A DNA stretch of 64,000 nt. Source: Streptomyces sp. HUAS ZL42 (GTDB taxonomy: Bacteria > Actinomycetota > Actinomycetes > Streptomycetales > Streptomycetaceae). Positions 53,885 through 62,485 of the stretch are shown here, piece after piece. Location of the stretch: assembly GCF_040782645.1 (NCBI RefSeq), contig NZ_CP160403.1, positions 2,108,001 to 2,172,000 on the forward strand. The letters run 5' to 3'. The position numbers and the translations under genes are program-made. Under the pieces are notes generated by a model. The model worked only from the letters and a program-made list of their open reading frames with translations, had not been told where the DNA came from and did not search any database. Each line of letters begins with the position of its first letter. The stretch's first letter is position 1.

Positions 53885-54003
53885 GCCTGGAACTCCTCGG
53901 GGTCGGAGGGCGTTGTCAGTGGTGAGTGCTTCACTTGTGACCAGTCGGAAGAGACGGGTCGGTGGGACCGGTGGGCCGAGGCACGCCGGTCGTGGCCGGT
54001 CGG

Positions 54004-55401
54004 TCAGGTGAGACCGGCGAGTCGGAGCAGGAGTGACTTCACATCGGTGGCCGCGACGCGGTCACCGACGGATCGGGGGGTGGAGCAGATGAGGAGCGGA
54101 CCGTCGTCGTCGCTCGTGGGAAGGCGGCCGTGGCTGCCGCGAATAGGTGCGGGATCCAGGGGCACGACCGCCATGCGGTAGCGCAGACCGAGTTTCTTGC
54201 GGGCCAGTGCGGTGGCCGCCTTGACCTTGACGTAGGGGTCGAGCGGATCCATGAACAGTTCGACCGGGTCGTAGCCGGGTTTGCGGTGGATCTCGACGAG
54301 TCGCGCGAAGTCGGGCGCGTGGGCGTCGTCGAGCCAGTAGTAGTACGTGAACCAGGCGTCCGGCTCCGCCACGGCGACGAGCTCGCCGGCGCGCGGATGG
54401 TCGAGGTGGTTGGCCTTCTTGCCCTCGTCGTCGAGGAGTTGCTCGATGCCGGGCAGGTCGGCGAGGGCGGCGCGGGTGGCGTCGAGGTCCTCGGGGCGGC
54501 GCACATAGACGTGGGCGATCTGGTGATCGGCGACGGCGAAAGCGCGTGACGCCGTCGGGTCGAGATACTCCATGCCGTCCTGGGTGTGCACCTCCAGAAG
54601 GCCGGCCCGGCGCAGTGCGCGGTTGATGTCGACGGGCCTGCTCACCCGGGTGATGCCGTATTCGGACAGCGCGACAACGGTACGGCCCTCGGCGCGGGCC
54701 TCGTCCAGAAGCGGGGCCATGGCCGTGTCCAGGTCGGTGGCTGCCTTCAGAGAGCGCGGATCGTCCGGGCCGAAGCGCTGCAGGTCGTAGTCGAGATGAG
54801 GGAGGTAGCAGAGCGTCAGGTCGGGGTGCCGGGTGCGGATGATGTGCTGGGTCGCGTCGATGATCCAGCTGCTGGAGACCAGGTCCGCGCCCGGACCCCA
54901 GAAGTGGAACAGCGGGAAGGTGCCGAATTTCTCGGTGAGTTCGTCGTGCAGTGCCGCCGGCCGGGTGTAGCAGTCGGGTTCCTTGCGGCCGTCGGCGTAG
55001 TAGATCGGACGGGGGGTGACAGTGATGTCGGTGTCGGCGCCCATGGCGTACCACCAGCAGATATTGGCGACCGTGTAGCCGGGGTGGGCCCGGCGGGCGG
55101 CGTCCCACAGCTTGTCTCCCGCGACGAGTCCGTTGTGCTGTCGCCACAGCAGTACCTCGCCGAGCTCGCGGAAGTACCAGCCGTTGCCGACGATGCCGTG
55201 CTCCGACGGGAGGGCGCCGGTCAGGAAGGTGGACTGGGCGGCGCAGGTGACGGCGGGCAGGACGGTGCCCAGCGGCGCCCGGGAGCCGGACCGGGCGAGA
55301 GCCTTGAGGTGGGGCATGTGGTCGAGGAGACGGGGGGTGAGGCCGACGACGTCGAGCACGAGGAGCGGGGTGGGGCCTGGCGTGGTCCGATGGGGGCTCA
55401 T
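54004..55401 (-). CDS. Alkaline phosphatase-superfamily phosphodiesterase (EboF-like)
   Basis: A 465-residue nucleotide pyrophosphatase/phosphodiesterase-type protein. PLLVLDVVGLTP holds the first metal Asp, VTCAAQSTFLTGALPSEHGI the nucleophile Thr/Ser region, and CYLPHLDYDLQRFG and DHQIAHVYV later metal ligands. It has no signal peptide. Its start overlaps the stop of the EboE-like gene (ATGA). In ebo clusters a phosphatase of this superfamily is a standard member, I believe EboF. It would remove phosphate from the metabolite handled by the operon. Confidence 0.8.
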   Translation of the reverse strand: MSPHRTTPGPTPLLVLDVVGLTPRLLDHMPHLKALARSGSRAPLGTVLPAVTCAAQSTFLTGALPSEHGIVGNGWYFRELGEVLLWRQHNGLVAGDKLWDAARRAHPGYTVANICWWYAMGADTDITVTPRPIYYADGRKEPDCYTRPAALHDELTEKFGTFPLFHFWGPGADLVSSSWIIDATQHIIRTRHPDLTLCYLPHLDYDLQRFGPDDPRSLKAATDLDTAMAPLLDEARAEGRTVVALSEYGITRVSRPVDINRALRRAGLLEVHTQDGMEYLDPTASRAFAVADHQIAHVYVRRPEDLDATRAALADLPGIEQLLDDEGKKANHLDHPRAGELVAVAEPDAWFTYYYWLDDAHAPDFARLVEIHRKPGYDPVELFMDPLDPYVKVKAATALARKKLGLRYRMAVVPLDPAPIRGSHGRLPTSDDDGPLLICSTPRSVGDRVAATDVKSLLLRLAGLT

Positions 55402-56567
55402 GGGAGTTCCTTCAAACCGAGATCGGTCAACAGGTCCCGGGCGAGGGTGAGTTCGGCGGCGATGCCGTCGGCGAGCTGGGATCGGCCGCGGGGGCGCAGC
55501 TCCGGCGGGAGGGCCTGCCAGGTGTAGGTCTCGACCTCCAGATGGCTGGTGAGCGGTTGCGGGCCGCCCACCAGCCCGGCCAGCGCGGTCTTCAGGACCG
55601 GGAGTGTGGAGGTGAGGGGCGCGGCGGGGCCCGCGTGCAGCGGGACGTGGAAGTGCGCGCGCCAGGGGGAGGCCTCGGGCAGGGCATCGCCCTTCAGCGC
55701 CTCGCCCAGGTCGTCGGTGCCGCGCAGGCCGGCGGCGGTGGCCGTGCGGGTCTGGTGCAGGAAGCGGGGTTCGTCGAAGGCGGCCAAGGCCTCGCGGACC
55801 TCAGGGAGATGGGGGTGTTCGGCATGCAGGGCGGCTGAGAGCTGGGTCTTGACGACGGGGACGCGGGCTCGGGTGAGCGCGTCCAGGGCGGTGTGCGGGT
55901 CTTCGAAGGAGGTGGCGAGGTGACAGGTGTCGACGCAGATCCCGATGCGGGAGTGGGCGACCGCGGTGAGCGGGGCGATGGCGTCGCCGGTGGTTTCGAC
56001 GACGCAGCCGGGTTCCGGCTCCAGCCCGAGCCGGATGGAACGGCCGGTGAGCTCCTCGAGCGCGTCGAGGCGTTCGGCGAGGGTGCGAAGGGCGCTGCGG
56101 GCGGTCTCGGCCCGCTCGTCGTCGTACGCCGTGCGCCAGGCGAGGGGCAGGGTGGAGATGCTGCCCTCGATGACGTCGTCCGGGAGGAGCCCGGCGAGGA
56201 CGCGGGCCAGGGCCGTGGTGTGCTCGAGACGTTCGGGGTCGGCCCAGTCCGGCTTGTACACGCGGTACTTGACCTCCTCGGCGCCGAAGCCCTCGTACGG
56301 GAAGCCGTTCAGGGTGACGACCTCGAGGCCGCGCCGGTCGAGTTCGATGCGCAGGGCGCGCAGTGCGGACGGGTCGGTGACGAGGGCGTGGGCGGCGTCC
56401 CGGGCGAGCCACAGGCCGATGCCGAGGCGGTCGCGGCCCAGGCGCCGGCGGACGGGCTCGCAGTGGTCGCGAAGCTGGGCCAGGACACCGTCGAGGGTTT
56501 CCGCGGGGTGGACGTTGGTGCAGTAGGCGAGGTGGACGGTGGAGCCGTCGGGGTGGCGGAAGCGCAT
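55398..56567 (-). CDS. eboE: EboE-type TIM-barrel protein
   Basis: A 389-residue sugar-isomerase-like TIM-barrel protein of the EboE 'metabolite traffic' family. Characteristic segments are LAYCTNVHPAETLDGVLAQL, VVTLNGFPYEGFGAEEVKYR, VYKPDWADPERLEHT and LGLEPEPGCVVETTGDAIAP. In cyanobacteria ebo genes are needed for moving the scytonemin precursor to the periplasm. Here the operon has no scytonemin genes, so the cargo is unknown. It overlaps the phosphatase gene and lies three bases after the TatD gene. Confidence 0.85.
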   Translation of the reverse strand: MRFRHPDGSTVHLAYCTNVHPAETLDGVLAQLRDHCEPVRRRLGRDRLGIGLWLARDAAHALVTDPSALRALRIELDRRGLEVVTLNGFPYEGFGAEEVKYRVYKPDWADPERLEHTTALARVLAGLLPDDVIEGSISTLPLAWRTAYDDERAETARSALRTLAERLDALEELTGRSIRLGLEPEPGCVVETTGDAIAPLTAVAHSRIGICVDTCHLATSFEDPHTALDALTRARVPVVKTQLSAALHAEHPHLPEVREALAAFDEPRFLHQTRTATAAGLRGTDDLGEALKGDALPEASPWRAHFHVPLHAGPAAPLTSTLPVLKTALAGLVGGPQPLTSHLEVETYTWQALPPELRPRGRSQLADGIAAELTLARDLLTDLGLKELP

Positions 56568-56570
56568 CGC

Positions 56571-57419
56571 TCACTCCCCGCCGCGCAGGACGGAGTTGCC
56601 CTCGTGGGTGGTGTCGGGCGGGGTGACGTCGAGGTTCAGGCGGCCGCTGAGGCCGTAGAAGGCGACGGGGTTGCGCCACAGCACCTGGTCGACGTCGTCC
56701 TCGGTGAAGCCCTCGTCCAGCATCAGGTCGCCGACCTTGCGGGTCTTGAGGGGATCGCTTCTGCCCCAGTCGGCGGCGGAGTTCACCAGGACCTGCTCAA
56801 GGCCGTACTGCCGGAGGACGGCGACCATCCGCCGCTCGTCCATCTTGGTGTCGGGATAGACGGAGAAGCCCAGCCAGCAGCCGCTGTCCTTGGCCTCCTT
56901 GACGGTGGTCTCGTTGAGGTGGTCGACCAGGACGCGGTCCGCGGGCAGGGCGGACTCGCGGACGACGTCGAGGGTGCGGCGCAGGCCGAGGAGCTTGTCG
57001 CGGTGCGGGGTGTGGACGAGCGCGGGCAGCTCGTGGTCGGCGGCGAGCTGGAGCTGGGCGGCGAGTGCGGCGTCCTCGGCGGGAGTCATCGAGTCGTAGC
57101 CGATCTCACCGACGGCGACGACCTGGTCCTTGACGAGATAGCGGGGCAGTTCCTCGAGGACGGGGACGCAGCGCGGGTCGCCCGCCTCCTTGGGGTTGAG
57201 GGCCAGCGTGCAGTGGTGGGCGATGCCGTACTGGGCGGCGCGGAAGGGCTCCCAGCCCAGCAGGGAGTCGAAGTAGTCGAGGAAGGAGGCGGGAGAGGTG
57301 CGCGGCTGGCCGAGCCAGAAGGAGGGCTCGACCACGGCGCGGACACCGGCGGCGTGCATGGCCTCGTAGTCGTCGGTGGTCCGGGACGTCATGTGGATGT
57401 GGGGGTCGAAGATGCGCAT
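56571..57419 (-). CDS. TatD-family metal-dependent hydrolase (EboB-like)
   Basis: A 282-residue amidohydrolase-fold protein. The first metal site DPHIHMTSR is at residues 5-13, the Glu in VAVGEIGYDSMTP, then His in LVHTPHRDK and DHLNETT, and the last metal Asp in NSAADWGRSDPL. TatD-like proteins are constant members of ebo clusters. Start ATG 57419 shares one base with the stop of eboA (TGATG). Confidence 0.85.
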   Translation of the reverse strand: MRIFDPHIHMTSRTTDDYEAMHAAGVRAVVEPSFWLGQPRTSPASFLDYFDSLLGWEPFRAAQYGIAHHCTLALNPKEAGDPRCVPVLEELPRYLVKDQVVAVGEIGYDSMTPAEDAALAAQLQLAADHELPALVHTPHRDKLLGLRRTLDVVRESALPADRVLVDHLNETTVKEAKDSGCWLGFSVYPDTKMDERRMVAVLRQYGLEQVLVNSAADWGRSDPLKTRKVGDLMLDEGFTEDDVDQVLWRNPVAFYGLSGRLNLDVTPPDTTHEGNSVLRGGE

Positions 57420-58138
57420 CAGGCCTCCTCGCCGTGGGGGCGGTCGGTGTCGCGTTGTGGGGGTGTGGACTCGGTCAGGGCCAGGACGCGGTACAGGTCC
57501 GCCGGTACGGGACGGTCGGCGGCGGTGCGTTCGGCGGCGTAGTCGCCGAGCATGCGGGCGAGTTCGGCGTCGGCGTGGGCGCGGCGCTCCAGGCCGGCCA
57601 CCTCGCTGACGGGCACACCGGTGAAGAGGCACTTCAGGACGGCGTGGCGCCACTGGTGGGCGTCGAGGTGGCGGGCCGCGTAAGGGCCGACGGCGGCGGC
57701 GAGGAGGCGGGTGTCGTTGGTGCGCAGGGCGTCCTCGACGAGCGGAAGGGCTTCGGGGCCGGAAAGGAGGTGGGGCAGCGCGTGCAGGACGGCGCGGCGT
57801 TCGGCGGCGGTGCCCTGGACGTAGACGCGGGTGAGGGCGGCCGGGTCGGCGCGGGCCGCCGCGTGGAGGATGAGGATGCGGGCCGCGTCGGCGTGCTCAC
57901 CACGGCAGCGGCGGCCTGCCTCCGCGAGGCGCAGCTCCCACACGGAGATGGGCCCGTGCGTCCCCGGGTTCGCGGCGGCCTCGTCCAGGGCCTGGTCGAG
58001 CCAGGCGCGGGCGGCTGCGGTGAGCCGGTCGTCGAGGTGGGCGCGCAGCTCGGCCGGCGGGCTGAGGGCGAGGGTGGTGCCCCGGGTGTCCGATGCGGGG
58101 GTGCCGGTGCCCATGTCGATGGTGTGCGGGTGGTTCAT
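57419..58138 (-). CDS. eboA: EboA-domain protein
   Basis: A 239-residue helical protein with the EboA pattern: ARAWLDQALDEAAANPG, LRLAEAGRRCRGEHADAARI, VYVQGTAAERRAVLHALPHL, SGPEALPLVEDALRTNDTRL and YAARHLDAHQWRHAVLKCLF. It is made of HEAT-like helical pairs. No enzymatic motif is visible; it may be a scaffold. Coupled on both sides. Confidence 0.85.
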   Translation of the reverse strand: MNHPHTIDMGTGTPASDTRGTTLALSPPAELRAHLDDRLTAAARAWLDQALDEAAANPGTHGPISVWELRLAEAGRRCRGEHADAARILILHAAARADPAALTRVYVQGTAAERRAVLHALPHLLSGPEALPLVEDALRTNDTRLLAAAVGPYAARHLDAHQWRHAVLKCLFTGVPVSEVAGLERRAHADAELARMLGDYAAERTAADRPVPADLYRVLALTESTPPQRDTDRPHGEEA

Positions 58139-59001
58139 GGCGTGCTCCGTGGTGGTGTTGCCAGTGCCTGGTGGAGGAACGGGAGGGACAGTTCGGCGAA
58201 GTGAGGGCCGGCGTGGGAGTGGCGGGGCAGTTCGACGACGGTGAGGCCCTGGTAGCCGGTGGCGGCGAGGGCCGCGAGGACGGGCGGGAAGTCGATCTCC
58301 CCGTCTCCGAGAGGGAGGTGTTCATGGACGCCGCGGCGCATGTCCTCGATCTGGACGTGACGCAGCCAGGGGGCGGCGGCGCGTACGCAGTCGGCGGGAG
58401 GAAGGGGTTCCAGGCACTGGCAGTGGCCGATGTCGAGGGTGAGGCCGAGGGGTTCCGGATCGCCGAGGCTTCGGCGGAGCCGGTGGAAGCCGGCGAGGGT
58501 GGCGAGGAGATGACCTGGCTCGGGTTCGACGGCGAGGGGCACGCCGGCGGTCACGGCGGCGTCCAGGACGGGGGCGAGGGCCTCGGCCAGGCGTTTCCAG
58601 GCCGTGTCCTCGTCCGTGCCCGCCGGTGTCGTCCCGCTGAAGCAGTGGACGGCGTGGGCACCGAGGTCGGCGGCGACCCGGACGGCGCGGATCAGGAGAT
58701 CGACGCGTCGCGCGCGGGCGTCCGGGTCGGGGTCCAGAAGGGAAGGACCGTGTTTGTGGCGCGGGTCGAGTACATAGCGGGCGCCCGTCTCCACGGTGAC
58801 GCCGAGCCCGAGCGCGTCCAGCCGGTGCGCGACCCGGCGGGTGCGGGCGTGGAGGTCCGGGGCGAGCGGGTCGAGGTGCATGTGGTCGAGGGTCAGACCG
58901 ACGCCGTCATAGCCGAGGTCGGCGAGAAGGGTGAGGGCGTCGTCGAGGCGGAGATCGGTGAGGCCGTTGGTGCCGTAGCCGAAGCGGAGGGGGCTCGTCA
59001 T
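58135..59001 (-). CDS. Sugar phosphate isomerase/epimerase (TIM barrel)
   Basis: A 288-residue AP-endonuclease-2-like TIM-barrel protein: DALTLLADLGYDGVGLTLDH, LAVEPEPGHLL, LGLTLDIGHCQCLEPLPPAD, HVQIEDMRRGVHEHLPLGDG and TVVELPRHSHAGP contain the usual Glu, Asp and His metal ligands. It overlaps eboA and the prenyltransferase gene by ATGA. A second TIM-barrel protein in the operon besides EboE, likely acting on the same cyclitol or sugar. Confidence 0.85.
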   Translation of the reverse strand: MTSPLRFGYGTNGLTDLRLDDALTLLADLGYDGVGLTLDHMHLDPLAPDLHARTRRVAHRLDALGLGVTVETGARYVLDPRHKHGPSLLDPDPDARARRVDLLIRAVRVAADLGAHAVHCFSGTTPAGTDEDTAWKRLAEALAPVLDAAVTAGVPLAVEPEPGHLLATLAGFHRLRRSLGDPEPLGLTLDIGHCQCLEPLPPADCVRAAAPWLRHVQIEDMRRGVHEHLPLGDGEIDFPPVLAALAATGYQGLTVVELPRHSHAGPHFAELSLPFLHQALATPPRSTP

Positions 59002-59882
59002 GTGACGCTCACCTTCCTGCCGAACTTCCGGGCGATCGGGGCGAGGGCCGCCGTGAGCAGCGCGGTGCCGGCGGCGCCGGAACGGGCGGCGAGTGCGGCC
59101 TGGAGAGGGATGGTGGCGCGGATGCCGCCGCCGACGGCTCGTTGGGTGAGCGGAGGTGATGGATTGAGGGCCGCGTGGAAGTAGGGGCGGGTCACGGTGG
59201 TGGCGTAGGCGGCGGCGAGGGCTGTGGTGAGCCGGGCGCGGGAGGGGGCGTGTGGGCCGGCACCCGTGAGGAGCCGGGTCAGCGCGGCCGTCGAGGCCAG
59301 CGCCGCCAGGGCCGGTACCGGTGAGCCGCCCCGGGTCTCCTGGCGGGAGACGGTCGTGACCGTCAGGGTGTGGGTGGCCAGGAGGGCGGCGGAGGGGAGG
59401 GCCGGGCGGACGTGGCTCGTGGTGGCCGCGGCTCCGAGGAGGAGGTCCAGGGCGCGGGCCGTGGCCATGGCGACGGGGCCTGTGGGCGTGTGTTTCAGGG
59501 CGAGGTCGTACGCCCAGACGGTGGCCGCGAGGGGCGTCGCCACGGCGAGCGCGGGCCGTCCCGCACGGGCGGCCAGGGTCAGGCCGGCGCCCGTGAAGGC
59601 GCATGCCGCGGCCAGGGCGGCCGTCGGTCGGATGCGGCCGGACGGGAGGGGACGGTGCGGGCGTTCGACCGCGTCCTCCTCGCGGTCCGCCCAGTCGTTC
59701 AGGGCCATGCCGGCCTCGTAGAGACAGAGGGAGGATCCGATGGCCAGAAGAGTGCGGGGGGTGGGCCGGGCGGAGGCTGCGGCCGCGCCTGCCAGTGCGT
59801 CGCCCGGGACCGTGAACAGGGCCGGGAGACGCAGGAGTTCGGCCCAGGCGAGGCTGCGGCTCGTGCGGCCCACGCGCGTCAC
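58998..59882 (-). CDS. UbiA-superfamily prenyltransferase (SCO3242 family, EboC-like)
   Basis: A 294-residue membrane protein with about eight helices. The first Asp-rich motif, NDWADREEDAVERPHRPLPS (about residue 60), and the second, YDLALKHTPTGPV, bind the prenyl diphosphate. It would attach an isoprenoid chain to the product of the operon, anchoring it in the membrane. GTG 59882 overlaps the stop of the cyclase gene. Confidence 0.88.
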   Translation of the reverse strand: MTRVGRTSRSLAWAELLRLPALFTVPGDALAGAAAASARPTPRTLLAIGSSLCLYEAGMALNDWADREEDAVERPHRPLPSGRIRPTAALAAACAFTGAGLTLAARAGRPALAVATPLAATVWAYDLALKHTPTGPVAMATARALDLLLGAAATTSHVRPALPSAALLATHTLTVTTVSRQETRGGSPVPALAALASTAALTRLLTGAGPHAPSRARLTTALAAAYATTVTRPYFHAALNPSPPLTQRAVGGGIRATIPLQAALAARSGAAGTALLTAALAPIARKFGRKVSVT

Positions 59883-61012
59883 CGCTCCACCTCCGCAGCT
59901 CCCCGCAGCCGCTCCGCGAAGCCGGCCAGCGCCGCGTACTGCTCCCCCAGCGCCGAGGGGCCGTCCCCCACCGGGTCCTTGAAGTAGAAGCCCAGGTCGG
60001 CGAGGGGGCCGGACAGGCCGGTTTCGTGGGCACGGGAGACCATGCGGGCCAGGTCGAGGACGAGCGGGGCGGCCAGGGCGGAGTCACAGCCCTGCCAGAT
60101 GGTCTGGAGGATCATGCGGGTGCCGAGGAAGCCGTCGAAGGCTATGTGGTCCCAGGCGGTCTTCCAGTCGCCGAGGGCGGGGACGTCGTCGATGTGGACC
60201 TCGCCCTCGGGAGTTGTCGCGAGGGTGTCGGCAAGCACCCGTTCCTTGCCGGCGTTCTTCGCCGCGGCGGCGGCCGGGTCGGCCAGGGAGGCGCCGTCGC
60301 CGCCGCCCAGCAGGTTCGTGCCGGACCAGGCGCGGACCGCCAGTGCTCGTTGGGTGAACATCGGGCCGAGGACGGACCGGAGCAGTGTCTGTCCCGTCTT
60401 TCCGTCGCGGCCCGCGTACGGCAGTCCGCTCGACTCCGCCATGGGAGCCAGGGCGGGGTGATGCAGGCCGGTCGAGGGGGTGAAGTTGACGTACGGGCAG
60501 CCCGCGCGCAGGGCCGCCGCCGCGTACAGCGAGCTCGGAGGAAGCGCGGATCCCTCGGGCAGGGGTTCCGTGGACGCGACGTTCACCACGACCGCCCGCG
60601 CCAGATCACAGCGTCGTACGAAGTCCCGTATGTCGGAGGCGAAGGCGGTGATCAGTTCCTCGTCGTCCCGCGTGTCCCCGGGGAGCGGGCCACCCGGCCT
60701 GATCTCCCGGTCGGCTGCCGCCAGTTCGGCCCGCACCGCCGACGGCAGACCCGGTGGCAGGACGCCGCCCGCCGCCAGGGCCTCCGCACGCTTGGGCAGG
60801 GGGCAGTCGACCGTGTCGTGGCCGCCGAAGACGAGGGATGCGGGCGCGGGCAGGCCGCACCCGGCGAACAGCGGGGACTCGCTGACGAGGCCGGTCGGCG
60901 GATGCAGGCCCGCGGTCACGGCGGCGCACCCCGCGACGACGGTGGTGGCGACGGAGCCGCGCGCGCCGATCAGCCATACACCGACGCGAGGTGAGGAAAC
61001 GGACGCGGGCAT
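59879..61012 (-). CDS. Inositol-3-phosphate synthase-like cyclase
   Basis: A 377-residue NAD-dependent protein of the myo-inositol-phosphate synthase family. The Rossmann start VGVWLIGARGSVATTVVAGC is at 10-29, followed by VNVASTEPLPEGS, VNFTPSTG, YAGRDGKTGQTLLRSVLGPM and SGTNLLGGGDGASLADP. It is first in the operon, so it likely makes a cyclitol phosphate that the other enzymes process and prenylate. Canonical ebo clusters instead carry EboD, a dehydroquinate-synthase-like protein. ATG 61012 has AAGGAG about ten bases upstream. Confidence 0.85.
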   Translation of the reverse strand: MPASVSSPRVGVWLIGARGSVATTVVAGCAAVTAGLHPPTGLVSESPLFAGCGLPAPASLVFGGHDTVDCPLPKRAEALAAGGVLPPGLPSAVRAELAAADREIRPGGPLPGDTRDDEELITAFASDIRDFVRRCDLARAVVVNVASTEPLPEGSALPPSSLYAAAALRAGCPYVNFTPSTGLHHPALAPMAESSGLPYAGRDGKTGQTLLRSVLGPMFTQRALAVRAWSGTNLLGGGDGASLADPAAAAAKNAGKERVLADTLATTPEGEVHIDDVPALGDWKTAWDHIAFDGFLGTRMILQTIWQGCDSALAAPLVLDLARMVSRAHETGLSGPLADLGFYFKDPVGDGPSALGEQYAALAGFAERLRGAAEVER

Positions 61013-61127
61013 GAACAGCCTCCTTGTCGAACGCCTCGAATGCGTCGAACGGGTCGAACGCGTCGTACGCGAACCCCGGTGGGAAAAGACGGCGGGCGGG
61101 AGTCCGGCGTCCCCCGCCCGCCGCCGC

Positions 61128-62471
61128 TCAGTCGCCCTTCACGGGCAGTTCCTTGATCCGGACGTGGCGGAAGGACACCTGGTCGCCGGCTCCGTGGTTC
61201 TGGATGCCGATGTGTCCGTCGCGCAGGCTCCGGGCCGGATCGGTGTTGGTGAAATCGTTGATCTTCACGCCGTTGAGCCAGACGCGGAGGCGTTCGCCCT
61301 CCACACGGATCTCGTACGTGTTCCACTCCCCCGGCGGATTCAGCGCGCGGTCGCGCTTCTCCAGATCGGCGGACTGGAAGCCGTAGACGGAGCCGGTGGT
61401 CTTCTCGGGGACGTCCGTGGCGTCGATCTGGATCTCGTAGCCGTTGTTCACCGCCGACCACGGGTCGTCCGAGGGCGGGAAGCCCACGAACACACCGGAG
61501 TTGTCGTCGCCGGAGGCCCCGGCCATCCTCCAGTCGAGCTTCAGCGAGTACGACCCGAAGCCCGACGCGGCATACCAGAGCATCCCCATGCCGCCGGCCG
61601 ACGTCAGTGTGCCGTCGTCGGAGAGCGTGAAGGAGCCCGGGCCCGCCTGACTCCAGCCGTCCAGCGAGCCGGTGGTGCCGTCGAACAACGACCGGTAGCC
61701 GTTCTCGGGGCGGCAGTCCGCCTGGGCATCACCGGTCGCCCAGCGGATCCCGCCCAGCAGGTGCTCGCGGAAGGCGGGGTCGGCGTAGGACTCCTTGGTG
61801 TGGCCGCCGCCCGTGTAGAAGGCGCGGCCACCCTGGTAGTTCTGGCACCAGGCGATCGGGTGATCGCCGTTCATGGTGCCGCCGGTGTACGACGACTCGT
61901 CGAGGGAGGCGAGGACATGGACCCGTTCCCGGGGGTTGGAGCGGTAGTTGTACCACTCGTCGGTGCGCTCCCAGGTGCGGGAGAGTCCCGCGGTCGCCGG
62001 GTGCGCACGGTCCTCGACATTCACCGTGGCGGGCTGGATCGCCGGATGCGACTGGAAGTAGGCGCCGACCATGCCGCCGTAGAACGCCCAGTCGTACTCG
62101 GTGTCGGCGGCCGCGTGGACGCCGACATACCCGCCACCGCCGCGGATGTAGTTCTCGAAGGCGCGCTGCTGCGTGGCGTCCAGCACGTCTCCTGTCGTCG
62201 AGAGGAACACGACCGCGTCGTAGCGCCGCAGGTTCGACGGGGTGAACGCGCCCGCGTCCTCCGTCGCGTCGACCGTGAAACCGCCCGTCTCACCGAGCTG
62301 TTTCACCGCCGCCACGCCGTCCAGGACGGAGTCGTGCCGGAAGCCGGCCGTCTTGGAGAAGACCAGTATCTTTGCGCCGGAGGAGGAGTGCGGGAGAGCC
62401 GGTCCCGCCACGCACCCCAGGAGCAGGGCGGCCCCCACGGCCACGGTCGTCACTCGGCTGGCAGATCGCAT
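61128..62471 (-). CDS. Secreted ThuA-DUF1080 protein
   Basis: A 447-residue exported protein with a signal peptide (VTTVAVGAALLLGCVAGPAL). Residues about 35-245 form a ThuA domain (KILVFSKTAGFRHDSVLDGV, DAVVFLSTTGD, GVHAAADTEYDW). Residues 260-445 are a DUF1080/3-keto-disaccharide hydrolase-like jelly roll (YRSLFDGTTGSLDGWSQAGP, LKLDWRMAGASGDDNSGVFV, RVWLNGVKINDF). It follows the sugar dehydrogenase gene by 14 bases and is probably co-transcribed to work on extracellular oxidised sugars. Confidence 0.88.
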   Translation of the reverse strand: MRSASRVTTVAVGAALLLGCVAGPALPHSSSGAKILVFSKTAGFRHDSVLDGVAAVKQLGETGGFTVDATEDAGAFTPSNLRRYDAVVFLSTTGDVLDATQQRAFENYIRGGGGYVGVHAAADTEYDWAFYGGMVGAYFQSHPAIQPATVNVEDRAHPATAGLSRTWERTDEWYNYRSNPRERVHVLASLDESSYTGGTMNGDHPIAWCQNYQGGRAFYTGGGHTKESYADPAFREHLLGGIRWATGDAQADCRPENGYRSLFDGTTGSLDGWSQAGPGSFTLSDDGTLTSAGGMGMLWYAASGFGSYSLKLDWRMAGASGDDNSGVFVGFPPSDDPWSAVNNGYEIQIDATDVPEKTTGSVYGFQSADLEKRDRALNPPGEWNTYEIRVEGERLRVWLNGVKINDFTNTDPARSLRDGHIGIQNHGAGDQVSFRHVRIKELPVKGD

Positions 62472-62485
62472 GGATGCCTCCCTTC

